64,000 nt of DNA from Neurospora tetraspora (taxonomy: Eukaryota; Ascomycota; Sordariomycetes; Sordariales; Sordariaceae): assembly GCF_033439725.1 (NCBI RefSeq), contig NW_026944389.1:1674001-1738000 (forward strand). Direction: 5' to 3'. Under the pieces are notes generated by a model. The model saw only the letters and a list, made by a program, of their open reading frames with translations, was not told the origin of the DNA and searched no databases. A program made the translations under genes and the position numbers. Each line of letters opens with the position of its first letter. Positions within the stretch are counted from its first letter, which is position 1. Below are positions 11,201 through 21,873 of the stretch, one piece after another.

Positions 11201-12688
11201 ATGGCCGCCCCCTACCTCAGGACAAGACCTGCCCTCTCAGCGGCCCTCCGCCCTCTTGCGCCCAAGCCAAGACTCCAGTCCTTTCCTCGTCGCCCGAACT
11301 CGACAACAACGACGACCACCACCACCACTACCGCTACCCCTACCCCTACCGAGCCCACCAAAGCTGCCGTCGCCGATCCCTCGATCCTCCCCCGTCGTCT
11401 AAAGCTCTCCGCCTACGCCGCCGCTCTTGCTGCCGTCCTCGGTGTAGGCTACTACTACGCGACAGACACCCGCGCCTCCGTCCACCAGTACCTCGTTCCT
11501 CGCCTCCTTCGCACCATCTACCCCGATGCCGAAGAAGCTCACCATGTTGGTACTGCCGCCCTAAAGGGCCTCTATGAGGTTGGCCTTCACATTCGCGAGA
11601 GAGTTCCCGAGTATCCCAACGGTCCTTTGTCCGTCAACGTTTTCGGCAAGCAGCTCCTCAACCCTATCGGCATCTCTGCTGGTCTCGACAAGGACGCCGA
11701 GATCCCCGATCCTCTGTTCGCCCTCGGTGCCGGTGTCGTCGAGGTTGGTGGCTGCACTCCCTTCCCTCAGGAGGGCAACCCCAAGCCCAGAGTTTTCCGC
11801 ATTCCCTCCGTCGACGGTCTGATCAACCGCTATGGTCTTAACTCCCGCGGCGCTGACGCCATGGCCACCCGCTTGCGCGAACGCCTTCGCAAGTTCGCTC
11901 GCTCTGTCGGTCTTACCGAGAACCAGGTGCTGAACGAGGAGGGCACTGATGACATCCCTCCCGGCAGTCTCCACCCCGGCCGTCTCTTGTGCGTCCAGAT
12001 CGCCAAGAACAAGAAGACGGACGAGAAGGATGTCAATGCTGTCATTCGCGACTACGTCTACTGTGTCGACAAGCTTGCCCCCTACGCCGATGTCCTTGTC
12101 GTCAACGTCAGCAGCCCCAACACCCCCGGCCTACGCGACCTGCAGGCTACCGAGCCGTTGACCAAGCTTCTTTCTGCTGTTGTGGACGCCGCCCAGCAAA
12201 CCAAGAGGAAGATTAAGCCAAGAGTCATGGTCAAGGTTTCACCCGATGAGGATGATGATACACAGATGGAGGGTGTTGTGGAGGCTGTGTGGAACAGCGG
12301 TGTTGACGGTGTCATTGTCGGCAACACCACCAAGCGCCGGACCGGCATCGTTCCCAAGGGCGTCAAGCTGATCGACGACGAGCCCAATATTCTCCACGAG
12401 GAGGGTGGTTTCTCAGGCCCTGCTCTGTTCAAGAACACTCTTAGCCTGGTTGGGAGGTATCGCAAGATGCTGGACGGCTATGCTCTCAAGTCCGAGTCTG
12501 ACAAGAGCGCTGCGCAAAAGGTTCTGTTCGCCTCTGGTGGAATTACCAACGGTGAGCAGGCCTTGAAGGTTCTCAATGCTGGTGCCAGTGTGGCCATGGT
12601 TTACACCGGCATGGTCTACACCGGTTCTGGCACCATCACCAGGATAAAGACCGAGATGAAGGAGAAGCTCGCTGTCAAGTCGGCGTAA
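11201..12688 (+). CDS. pyr-1: Dihydroorotate dehydrogenase (quinone), mitochondrial, class 2
   Basis: A single-exon gene of 495 aa that oxidises dihydroorotate to orotate in pyrimidine synthesis and passes electrons to ubiquinone at the inner mitochondrial membrane. The basic, Ser/Thr/Pro-rich N-terminus is a probable matrix-targeting peptide, followed by a membrane anchor (about residues 67-90, AYAAALAAVLGVGYYY). The barrel domain contains NPIGISAGLDKDAEIPD, GCTPFPQEGNPKPRVFR and RYGLNSRG for FMN and substrate binding, and VNVSSPNTPGLRDLQ, where Ser304/305 is the class-2 catalytic base region. Late glycine-rich segments GVIVGNTT, EEGGFSGPAL and FASGGITNGEQA hold the FMN phosphate. The start is the ATG in CACAATGGCC; upstream in-frame codons lack ATG. 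An AATAAA-like element lies about 40 bp after the stop. Confidence 0.96.
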   Translation: MAAPYLRTRPALSAALRPLAPKPRLQSFPRRPNSTTTTTTTTTTATPTPTEPTKAAVADPSILPRRLKLSAYAAALAAVLGVGYYYATDTRASVHQYLVPRLLRTIYPDAEEAHHVGTAALKGLYEVGLHIRERVPEYPNGPLSVNVFGKQLLNPIGISAGLDKDAEIPDPLFALGAGVVEVGGCTPFPQEGNPKPRVFRIPSVDGLINRYGLNSRGADAMATRLRERLRKFARSVGLTENQVLNEEGTDDIPPGSLHPGRLLCVQIAKNKKTDEKDVNAVIRDYVYCVDKLAPYADVLVVNVSSPNTPGLRDLQATEPLTKLLSAVVDAAQQTKRKIKPRVMVKVSPDEDDDTQMEGVVEAVWNSGVDGVIVGNTTKRRTGIVPKGVKLIDDEPNILHEEGGFSGPALFKNTLSLVGRYRKMLDGYALKSESDKSAAQKVLFASGGITNGEQALKVLNAGASVAMVYTGMVYTGSGTITRIKTEMKEKLAVKSA

Positions 12689-12726
12689 GGCTTCTTGGGC
12701 GGGTATACTCAGGATACTATGCTGTA

Positions 12727-12732
12727 AATAAA
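12727..12732 (+). terminator. Putative poly(A) signal of pyr-1
   Basis: An AATAAA-type hexamer (in TGTAAATAAAACG) about 40 bp past the stop codon of dihydroorotate dehydrogenase. Confidence 0.5.
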
Positions 12733-14040
12733 ACGTGCGTCTCTTACCAAAAATACCCTTCTTCGATCTCTCTTGAAACGCCCACCTCTCACCTGATGAA
12801 GCACATTATTTGGAATGGTACCTGGCTTAGATCTCGAATATCTTCCCGGTCGGCCCAAAATGGTTTCATATGGCAACCAACTTTGCGGTGAACTCCCGAA
12901 ATGGGCTTACATGCCGACCCGAATATCTGGACGGCTAGGTACATCTGTTTGTTCGAAACAAGAGCAGACCGCTCCGAGCATTCACGAGGGCAAACATGTG
13001 CAACTCTCGTGCCATCTGCGTCAACCCGGGGATCGAGTAACCATTCAAGGTCGACGATTTAATGAGCTTCAATGTTCTGTTCACCAGGGCAGTCGCATCA
13101 TTTCTTCGCCTACTATTCACGTCATGAGGCTGGAATCTCGGTGCCTGGCGATGTCAAGCTCACACAAGGATCAGCCCCAGACCATGATGCACGTGGCCCT
13201 GCTTAGATGTGTAAAATATCCAGACATCCCGGAACCTTCGTGTCTTGTTTCATCCGCATCCCTTCCACACTTCTTCCACACTTCTTCCACACGTCATGCA
13301 TGGCATCATATGGGAATAGCCTCCTCCCGTATCGTGCGAGTCTCTGAAACTCATACCATGTAGCTGACTCCCACACCCACGCAATTAGAAAGACGTGGGG
13401 TGGTTCAGCTTCCTGTTCTGTAGCATTGAGGGAGCCTTATCAGTAACTGCCTAGGTATGATAACAATGGGAAGGGGGTTGCAACTCTGTACTCAGCTCAG
13501 GGGAGGACTATCGAAACTGTGACGACGGACGAGAGTTCCCGCGTATAACTAGCCCTGACCTACTCGGTTGGAGGGTAGTCCCGCGATATACAAAGTCAGT
13601 TAAGTCAACAGCCAACAGCCGCTGGGAAAGGGGATGGCTAGAGACAGTGACAACATCTTGTATCTTGCATCGGGAAACGATGCCGCTTGTGTCATGACAT
13701 GTATCATTCCATGTGGTACCGGGTTATGGGTTCTCACAGAAAAGCCACTTATCATTCATTTGATATCCCCTCGGTCGGCCAAAGAAGCCTGTCTTCAACT
13801 TTCAACTTGCACAACTCGGGAGTCACGAATCCAGGAAGTGAACAAATCCGAAGCAGGGTATCACAACACAATCTACCTCGAGGAGGCTATGCGCCCGTTG
13901 TTCTACGTTCTACACACCTCAATTCCGGCGGCACTTGGTAGTACCAAAGGAGCGACGGAAAGGAAGGAAGCCGGATCTCCCTCATCTACATACAAAGAGG
14001 TGCCCATCGTACATCTGCATATGCGCTGCTGTGTGAGTGT

Positions 14041-14075
<35 letters not shown>

Positions 14076-15033
14076 AGCTCTGTCTGCCGTGAAATGTAGG
14101 TACCTATCGAGAGACAGGGCATCGCATATGCACAAGGGAGCGCCATTTCACGACCAATAAATGCAATATATTTTGCTCGAGGGCCCCAAACATTGCGTTG
14201 TCTATTCAACCCCCGAAATCGATAACCGGGGAACGTGGGGGCTCTGGACCGTGGGTGTTTAAAATAGTGTAGGGGTGTGTGTGTGTGTGTAACCTTCCTT
14301 TTTCCCTTCTCGATGATTTCTCTTCTTTCTTTATTAAAGAAAGATGCTGGCTGGAATGGCTTTCGTCCCTGGCTCTTTTGCTGCTCGTGGAACAATCGAA
14401 GTTTGTTACATACGCAAAGACGCAGAACGGCAACGGGCCGGATAATACAGGGACACTGTGCTTCTGATAACATGGCTTCCGTGCTTCCATACATTGTACA
14501 TCCATCCCTACAACAGCCATACCGAAAGACGGATGTAGGTAGGCTGGTTACATCTGATTACACACAACAAAGGACATACACGATGAAGCCGGGCAGTCGA
14601 TATCAAGATGTGTGTGTGTACGCAGACTACCCAGTCCCGTGGGTGACCAGTCCCCATGTAAGGGGAGACTGGACGGAGGCCGGTGACGGTGACACTAGAC
14701 TACCTAGTCCAGTACTACTTCTGTGGCTCTCCATGTCTCCGTCCGTGTACGCCGTCATCATCATCATCATCCTCTTTTCCCCATGGTTGTGATCCCCTCA
14801 AATACCGCACGCAATCTTTATTGTTCGGCATACATACCCTTAACGCCTTGTCTCTCTTTTTTTGTTTTTCTCTCTTTCTTTCTCTTCACGATGGGACAGC
14901 AGCTAGCACGTGGGAAATAAGCTTTGTGTTTCACCACACTTTTCTACTTAGTTGACCTTATCTTCGGCTTTGGGGTTCAGCCTCTTTCTTCCTGGTCATA
15001 CCTTGTTTCACGGGCCAAAAGGCCCAGAAAAGA
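12733..15033. other. Intergenic, pyr-1 to CFEM receptor
   Basis: About 2.3 kb without a supportable gene. It contains a (CACAGG)n microsatellite at 14041-14076, a short GT run near 14275-14290, triple CACACTTCTTC near 13268-13295 and CATCAT runs near 14757-14770. The last few hundred bases are pyrimidine-rich, typical of a Neurospora promoter and leader. Confidence 0.6.
14041..14076 (+). repeat. (CACAGG)n hexanucleotide microsatellite
   Basis: Nearly six perfect CACAGG units (CACAGGCACAGGCACAGG...). A related, imperfect CAGGCAC-rich stretch occurs at about 21145-21180. Confidence 0.85.
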
Positions 15034-17084
15034 ATGGGAGCTATGGTGGGCCTGTCTCCGATCTTGAGGCGCTGCTCACTTTGGGAACTTGTTGTTGTTC
15101 AGGTTCTTCTAATCCTGATTCTTCTCTCCTCGCCGGTGAGAGCATATAATATCACAAAGACGGCTATATCAGAGATCTTGGAGGGTTATCCTAGTTGCGC
15201 GGTAGGTTTAGTCTACTACTTCCATCCATTCAACAGCTGAAACACCATGATTACCTACCTCTCAAGCCTCGTCTACTTTCACACTCACACTCTACTACCA
15301 CTCACTACTCTAAGAAGAAAGACAGACAGACCCACAGCTAACACACTCTCTCTCTTCCCAGGATGACTGCATAATCCCGTACCTCACTCTCTTTCCCTGC
15401 TCCTTTTCACCCACCTCCACCTCCTCAACCTCGTCCCTCGAGCCCCTCCTCATTGACTGCCTCTGCTCCCCTGAACCGCACCACCGCCCCTCCCTAACCT
15501 CCTGCTTCTCAACCTCCTGCCCACCCATCCCCCTCCTAACCGCCCTCAACGCCACCGCCACCCTCTGCCACGACGTCCCCCGCAACCGCTCCCCCCAATT
15601 AGTCGTCCTGACCCTAACCCTCGGCATTCTAAGTCCTCTCCTCGTCCTCTCCCGCCTAGCTTTCCGGCTCCTAACCCACCCCTCCGGCCGTCTAGGCCTA
15701 GACGACTGGGTCATTTTCTTGTCCATCCCCCTGGGAATCCCTTACACCATCCTCATCTGCTATTCACTAGCCAAAGCAGGAATAGGGAGAGACGTCTGGA
15801 CCCTGAGCCCAAAAGAGGTGACGGAGTTTTTGAAGGTGTTTTATGTGCTGATTGAGTACTACGTTGCGATAATGGCGTACGTCAAGATGCCGTTTTTGTT
15901 TATGTATTTGCGCATCTTTGGGGAATCTCGAAAAACGAGGAGGGTGTTGTGGTGCACGCTGGGGTGTGTGGGCATGGTGGGAGTGGCGTTTTTGTTGCCG
16001 GTGGGTTGTAGGCCGGTTAGTTTCTTTTGGGAGGGGTGGGATGGGGAGCATGAGGGACGGTGGTGAGTTTAATCTTTCATTGTGGAGTTTTGGATTTTGG
16101 GTTTTAGATGGGGGGTTGGGCTGGCGAAAGGGTGGAGGGAGGGTGGTGGTGATGAGATGATGGTGTTGATGGTGTTGCTGGGATGGGGGTGGGTAGGTAT
16201 ATTCGAAGCGGAATGGGGAAGGGAATGAAGTAAAAGTGAAAAGAGAACGGATTGCTGACTATGTTATCACAAAAACAGTGGCAACGTCAACACCTCGGCA
16301 TGGACCCAGTCCATCGTCACCATCGTCCTCGACCTCTGGATCATGGCCATCCCGTTGTCTCAGCTCCGGAAACTCAACATGGATTGGAAGAAGAAGTTGG
16401 CCGTTGGTTTGATGCTGTGTGTCGGAGTCTTGTGAGTTTTCTTCTCTCCCTTCTCCCTTTTGTCTTACCCCGGCCCGTTACTAACATCCTCCCAGCGACA
16501 CAATAGTCTCCATAATCCGCCTCCACTCCCTCCTCGCCTTTCAGCCTTCCACCAACGTCACCTGGGACTACTACCCTGTGGCCGTCTGGTCCGCCGTCGA
16601 GTACCACGTCGCTGTCATCTGTGCCTGTCTCCCGGCCATGCGCCAGTTGTTGGTCAGGGTGTTCCCCAGGTTGGAGAGTAACATCGGGAAGAGCAACGCT
16701 AGTAACGGTGTCGGTGCGGGTGGTGGCGGGTGTGATGCGGGACGGAATACTCCCAGGTCTGGGACGCATCAGTATCAATGGCATGGACAGTCGAGAGGCG
16801 TGAACGGCCGGAATAGAGGGCCGCGGACGAGGGCAATGGCGGCAGAGACGGAGAGTGAGAGGGAGATTGTGCTTGGGAGCTTCCGCAGGAGTGCTGGTAG
16901 TAATGACGTGGAGGTTTTGGAGGTGGATGATGTGGAACGAGAGTCTGCAGATGGGAGGATATTGGCAAGTTCTTCGATGGACAGTACAGAGAAGCGAGAG
17001 GGGTTCGGGTTGAGTATTGTCGGCTGTTGGACGGAGGATGGCGGTCGTGTAGAGCCGGAAGGGTTTCCTTCAAGTAGACGATAG
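15034..17084 (+). CDS. CFEM-domain PTH11-like seven-transmembrane receptor
   Basis: Four exons, 15034-15201, 15362-16062, 16279-16431 and 16496-17084, give 536 aa. A signal peptide (VVVQVLLILILL core) precedes a CFEM domain with the expected eight cysteines (PSC, DDC, FPC, IDC, LC, TSC, TSC, TLC, residues about 55-150). Seven hydrophobic segments of the fungal rhodopsin-like domain follow, with DDWVIFLS, KMPFLFMYLRIFGESR, GCRPVSFFW, LDLWIMAIPLSQL and AVWSAVEYHVAVICACLPAM. The cytoplasmic tail of about 150 residues is hydrophilic and Ser/Gly/Arg-rich. PTH11 in Magnaporthe senses host surface cues; Neurospora relatives have been linked to plant-material sensing. The ligand is unknown. Introns carry GCTGAC or ACTAAC branch sites and all phases agree. 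Confidence 0.88.
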
Positions 17085-17673
17085 CTTTGTATATTAATGT
17101 TTATGTCAGCCTTGGGACCATCACGCCCTCGCAGTCGAGTCCGTGGATTGTACGTACCACTTGATGCGGTGAAAGCGGATTTTGACTGCGTGAGGCCGAG
17201 TTCCTGCTTTGTCTTGGCTGGTTCATATGAGATATTCACGCTTGTTCCTGAAGGATCTTCATATAGAAATCTTGAAAGGATGAATAAAGATCAACAAGGA
17301 TGACATATGACCACTGGTACTCCGAAGTCGAGTCCTGCAACTGGCAGAACAGAACAACTTGGTTATACAGCCCAAGTTGCTGGCGTGATGGTCTTATCCT
17401 TTGAATGAGCCCTTGCTCAAGATATGATGTTTAAGCCTTTCAAATCGAGTGACATGCACATGCTGAATATCAAAACGCCTGGAACATTAACTAAAGGACT
17501 CGCACCAACAAACCGTCCAGATGGACACTAGTCATGTCCCGAACCAGCAAAATGATCGATGCTCAAAAAAAGGTTATTACTCGGAAACTCCAATATGGTT
17601 CATGAGAACGCCGGGAAAAAGTGAAGTTCACCATCCCGGTGCATCACGAGAACATCAAAAATGCAAAAGATTA
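17085..17673. other. Intergenic, CFEM receptor to tRNA-Leu
   Basis: About 590 bp with no recognisable feature beyond the receptor's presumed 3' UTR and the tRNA terminator region. Confidence 0.5.
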
Positions 17674-17783
17674 TGACAAGAGTGGGATTCGAACCCACGC
17701 CCTTTCGGACCACGGATTTGAGTTGTAACTCAGATTAAGGGTTAACCTTAACGTGGCGCCTTAGACCGCTCGGCCATCTTGCC
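17674..17783 (-). tRNA. tRNA-Leu (anticodon AAG) with a 30-nt intron
   Basis: On the minus strand the acceptor stem GGCAAGA pairs with TCTTGTC, followed by discriminator A (position 17674). The D-arm contains TGGCCGAGCGG (A box) and the T-arm is GTGGG-TTCGAAT-CCCAC (B box). The anticodon stem CCACG pairs with CGTGG; the loop reads TT-AAG-G, giving anticodon AAG (17747-17749 on the plus strand as CTT). A 30-nt intron at 17716-17745 follows base 37, the usual site for fungal tRNA introns. The long variable arm (TCC-GAAA-GGG) and discriminator A fit a class II leucine tRNA decoding CUU/CUC. No CCA is encoded, as expected. Confidence 0.96.
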
Positions 17784-18540
17784 TTAGTTGTTGAAATCTT
17801 GTGCGGACAACGGGCTTATAGGCGACACGCGAGGAGTTCGGCAGGGTGCCCGGATACGTTATGATGCCATTCCGGCGACGAGGATCGTGGGCAGATATTG
17901 AGTGAGTGTTCGATTGATGCTTTCGTATATGGGTGGAGTTATTTTTGCGTGAGGGAATTGGTGTTGCTTATAATGAGTTCGAAGCAGTGGTGCGTGGAGG
18001 GTGGTGTATCGCTCTTGCGGTAAAGGGGGAAGGTCCGAGGAGGGGGAGAACGAAGCATGAGTTCAAGCAAAGGGTTACGAGGACGAGATTCGATAGGGAT
18101 AGGGACCGGTAGGATGGCAATTCAGTTGTAGACTTGACTAGTTTGATGGAAATAAAATCACGATGGATGATGAAGAAAGAGAGAGATCAAGTTGGAACGG
18201 GGAACAAGTGGAAGTTGGAGGGAAGGTGAGCCTCTCGGCGCATGTCAGGTACTCACAGATTCTGCCCAATGAGAAACTTCAAACTGCATAGTCCCCACTG
18301 TTAGCCGAATCCTGCGCAGTCAAATTGCCTGCCGGCGCATCCGGCAACTGATAAGCTGCAAGCGGTGCTGGCATCGGCGCTGGCGCATCGCCACGAGGAA
18401 CAACGCAGGCACCTTTCCTAGCCGCCTGGACGTCAGCTGCTTCTTCGCTAGCTCTTCTTTATCGTATCTGCTGGACGTTAGTTCACTGGTGTCCAATTTC
18501 CCTCTCAATACCCAAGGCCATTGAAAATTCGAGGACGACG
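17784..18540. other. Intergenic, tRNA-Leu to thioesterase
   Basis: About 760 bp with no gene visible. The first bases are the 5' flank of the minus-strand tRNA; the end is the leader of the thioesterase. Confidence 0.5.
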
Positions 18541-19600
18541 ATGGCAATCTCCAAGCAGCTGAAGCTGTTGTTTACCAGTGGCTCGCTTATCGCAGCCGCG
18601 CTGGCCAGTCCCGCACAGAAGCCGCTCAGCGACGACGACATCGACGACACACCACTACCGCTTGTCATTTGGCATGGTAAGACCGACGTACTTACACACG
18701 GCGATTCCAACAACTGTTGATAACTAACCATTTCCCATCACAGGCCTAGGAGACAGCTACTCAGCCGCCGGCCTCCGCGAAGTCGGCGCCCTCGCCGACG
18801 CCGTCAACCCCGGCACGCTCGTCTACTTCATTCGCATGGACGACGACGGCAGCCGCGACCGCTCCGCCACCTTCCTCGGCAACGTGACCGAGCAAGTGGC
18901 CAAAGCCTGCGCCGACATCGCCGCGCACCCGATCCTCTCGACCGCGCCGGCCATCGACGCCCTCGGCTTCAGCCAAGGCGGCCAGTTCCTGCGCGGGTAC
19001 ATCGAGCGGTGCAACAGCCCGCCCGTCCGCAACCTCGTCACGTTCGGCTCCCAACATAACGGCATCAGTGCCTTCCGCGACTGCCCCTGGTCCGACTGGG
19101 TCTGCCGCGGCGCCATGGCGCTGCTGAAAGGCAACGCCTGGACGCAGTTCGTGCAGAGCCGGCTGGTGCCGGCGCAGTACTATCGCAACCCGGACGAGTA
19201 CGAGCAATATCTCGAGCACTCCAACTTTTTGGCGGACATCAACAACGAGAGGAAGTTCAAGAACCAGACCTACAGGGAGAACTTGGCCAAGCTGGAGAAT
19301 CTGGTGCTGTACATGTTCGAGGATGATACTACGGTGGTGCCCAAGGAGACGGCTTGGTTTGACGAGGTCAATGGCACCGAGGTTACGCCCCTTCGCGCGA
19401 GGAGGATGTACTCGGAGGATTGGATCGGGCTGCGCGAGTTGGATCGTAAGGGCGGACTGCACTTCCGCACTGCGCCGGGTGATCATATGCAGCTCACGGA
19501 TCAGTTGCTGAATGAGACGTTTGCGGAGTTCTTTGGGCCGTTGAAGAAGGCGGAGAAGAGTGCTCCGAGACCGTTCTTGCTTGGGGCGGGTGACCTCTAA
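18541..19600 (+). CDS. Palmitoyl-protein thioesterase (PPT1 family), secreted/lysosomal type
   Basis: Two exons, 18541-18676 and 18744-19600, give 330 aa, close to the PPT1 family length. It should remove thioester-linked fatty acyl groups from S-acylated proteins in the vacuole or secretory lumen. A signal peptide (KLLFTSGSLIAAALAS) is followed by PLVIWHGLGDSY, the family's oxyanion region, split by the intron in the Gly codon. The nucleophile elbow is GFSQGGQ with Ser122; the other triad members fit Asp240 in EDDTTVVP and His293 in GDHMQ, matching the spacing of the mammalian enzyme. The conserved RNLVTFGSQHNGI and CRGAM segments are present. The intron has a CTAAC branch site and a CACAG acceptor. 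The extreme C-terminus lacks an ER-retention signal. Confidence 0.94.
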
Positions 19601-21843
19601 TGACGATGCATGGTTTAATCAAAGATGCCGCATATGGGATTTTGGGGTGACTTGGTTCCCCAGTATATAACAGCAGTCTCTGTTAGAAGTTTCTTAGGGT
19701 TTGGATTCAGGACAGTTTGGTTATTTTCAGGGTTTCGGAGTCATGGATATTGGATAATGGTAATGGCAAGAGGGCGTAGGAGTTTATTGACATTGAGATC
19801 TTATATAATGGTCAACCGTTATTCACCATGGCAACTGTGAACCTCGGGTGTTCTTCAACAGTTTAAGTGCTTGCATCGCTCCCAAGCAAGGGATCAATAT
19901 CTGCCCTGATTATGACGAAGTAAATGCCCTACGTCGGCCAGGTGTGTCTTGCAGGTTTCAATTCTAATGCAAGGTACGGAGGGCTTTTGAGACAGCGCAT
20001 GGCATGTTTTTGAATGTGAGTTAGTTGGATTGGGGGTTGAAGAGGACGGTTGCCGAAATGTGGACCATCTCGATATGAGGAGGCTTGCCGGTGATTTTTC
20101 GATGGAGGTATGACCGTGATAGTTAAGAACTTAAAAATACTAACTATGGCAGCTTTCTCAAAGTAAATTGAAAGAGCTCGTCAATTCATGTGACGGCCGA
20201 AAGGAGAGGTTGCTATCCGTCCAAGCGGTCATCTCATTCCATAGCTCGGCAATGTGAAGGCTGGAACAACTTTGGTCGAGAACCGAAGGATCGAGGGGTA
20301 CCTGCTGACCGGGCACGGAGGTGGAGTTCAGCTTTGCACGTTTTGTCGCGGTGTGAACGCGCCAGAGTCGGACTTTGGAGTGAGAGTGACAGGTGGTTGG
20401 TGAGTTGTTGTTTGGACGGAGTCCTCTGTATCCCGTTATGTATTGTCGTGGGAGGGAAGAACAAGCTGATATGCGAATATTGGAGAGACTTTAGGTGCCA
20501 TTGCATTATTAGAGGCGAAAAGCCAAGGCCCTGCTCCTGCACAATCCGAGCTTTGTCAATGGTGAAAACGCCATCGGTCACGAATTTGATGAATACGACC
20601 GCCGAGAGGAGTAATCGTATAGTAAACAATCCAGCATGTTCGTGGGAACTCTCGTGGATATTTGAATGTTGAAGAAGAAAAGACGTCATAGGTAAATAGA
20701 TGAACTCTCAGTGGTCGATCCACTGTTTGAATCCATGAAAGTGTGGACTACAAAGTGCTCATTGACCTTGATCTTTCGCTCCATGATGAATGATGATTGT
20801 TCACCGGAGAACAGCGGATACAAAAGAAAATAAAACAGTCATCAAATATTGGACAAAACGAGAAGGAACGACCTAGTAGAGGTTGCTGTGATCCGAGAGC
20901 AAGGATCCGGATGAATTGTGCCGAGCATGCGTATTCCCCGACCCCCCGATGGAACCGGTGCTGGACTTCCGTAACTCGGCCCGCCTGTGCCTGCCCTGTA
21001 GCTTCCGCTGATCGCCCGCCCAGCAGTGGCATGACAGTGCTGGGGAGCAGCCGCTACCAGACCAGACAGACCCCCAAAATGCGTGCTGCACGGTTCAGAT
21101 GGCACACGCTGCCAGTCAACGCCAAAAGCGCGATCCAGACACTGGCACGACAGGCACGACAGGCACAGGCACGCCCGCTTACAGGCTGCTGCCAGCGCCG
21201 CGTTTAACGGATGGAACCGCAGGCACGTCTCGTCTCAATGGATCGCGTCTCAACGGAACTTGCCCGAAGGTGTCGTCCGGACAAAAAAGTCAGGCACGCT
21301 CACCCATGTTCCTTTTTGGTGAATGGGTCCCACAGGCACGGGCGCGGCCTTTCGCGAAATCCAGATGGTGCATATCGCCTTTTTAAATACTTTACTCATC
21401 CCCACTCCCTTGGCTACAGTATTTCCTTTGCCCTGGCTTCGCTTGTCTGGTCCATCATAGAAGACAGGCCAGATTTGCAAAGCGTTGTCTTGATTCGCAG
21501 AACCCCGTCTTTTGGCTTCTTGACGAATCCCGTCCCTTGGCTTTCTCTTCCTTTTCCAGCTCTGTTTTTAGACCCTCTTTCTTGTCCCTTGTTGCAGGTA
21601 AACAGACCGCGGAGACAAGAGACTTAGTGGCCCAATCCAAGCCAGGAAGTAGGCAGCTGGACGGCAGTGGACGGCAGCTGTAGCGGAGGGGGAAAAGACC
21701 GCACATCGGACGCGATCTGGACGTGGAGAACGCGACCTTGGAAGCGCCTCTCCAATCTGAACCTCACCTCAGATCCTGGGTCACCAAAACCTCCCACCAC
21801 CCTCTCCTAGAGCTCAATTCCTCATCCTGTCCCGCCAATTGTC
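19601..21843. other. Intergenic, thioesterase to FHA gene
   Basis: About 2.2 kb without a supportable gene. It includes a GGCACGACAGGCACGACAGG-type imperfect repeat near 21145-21175 and TATTTAAA-like sequence upstream of the FHA leader near 21381. Open frames here lack ATG starts or family resemblance. Confidence 0.55.
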
Positions 21844-21858
21844 ATGATCAGTACCTGA
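21844..21858 (+). promoter_or_regulatory. Minimal upstream ORF in the FHA gene leader
   Basis: An ATG-ATC-AGT-ACC-TGA uORF of four codons ends 15 nt before the main ATG at 21874. If the transcript includes it, it could lower or condition translation of the main ORF. The transcript start is not known. Confidence 0.45.
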
Positions 21859-21873
21859 CAGGATCACCACAAC

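Noticed and set aside
12815-14092. Open frames of 150-180 codons between pyr-1 and the CFEM receptor
   Set aside because: No domain, irregular codon use, and several overlapping alternatives; more likely UTR or promoter DNA.
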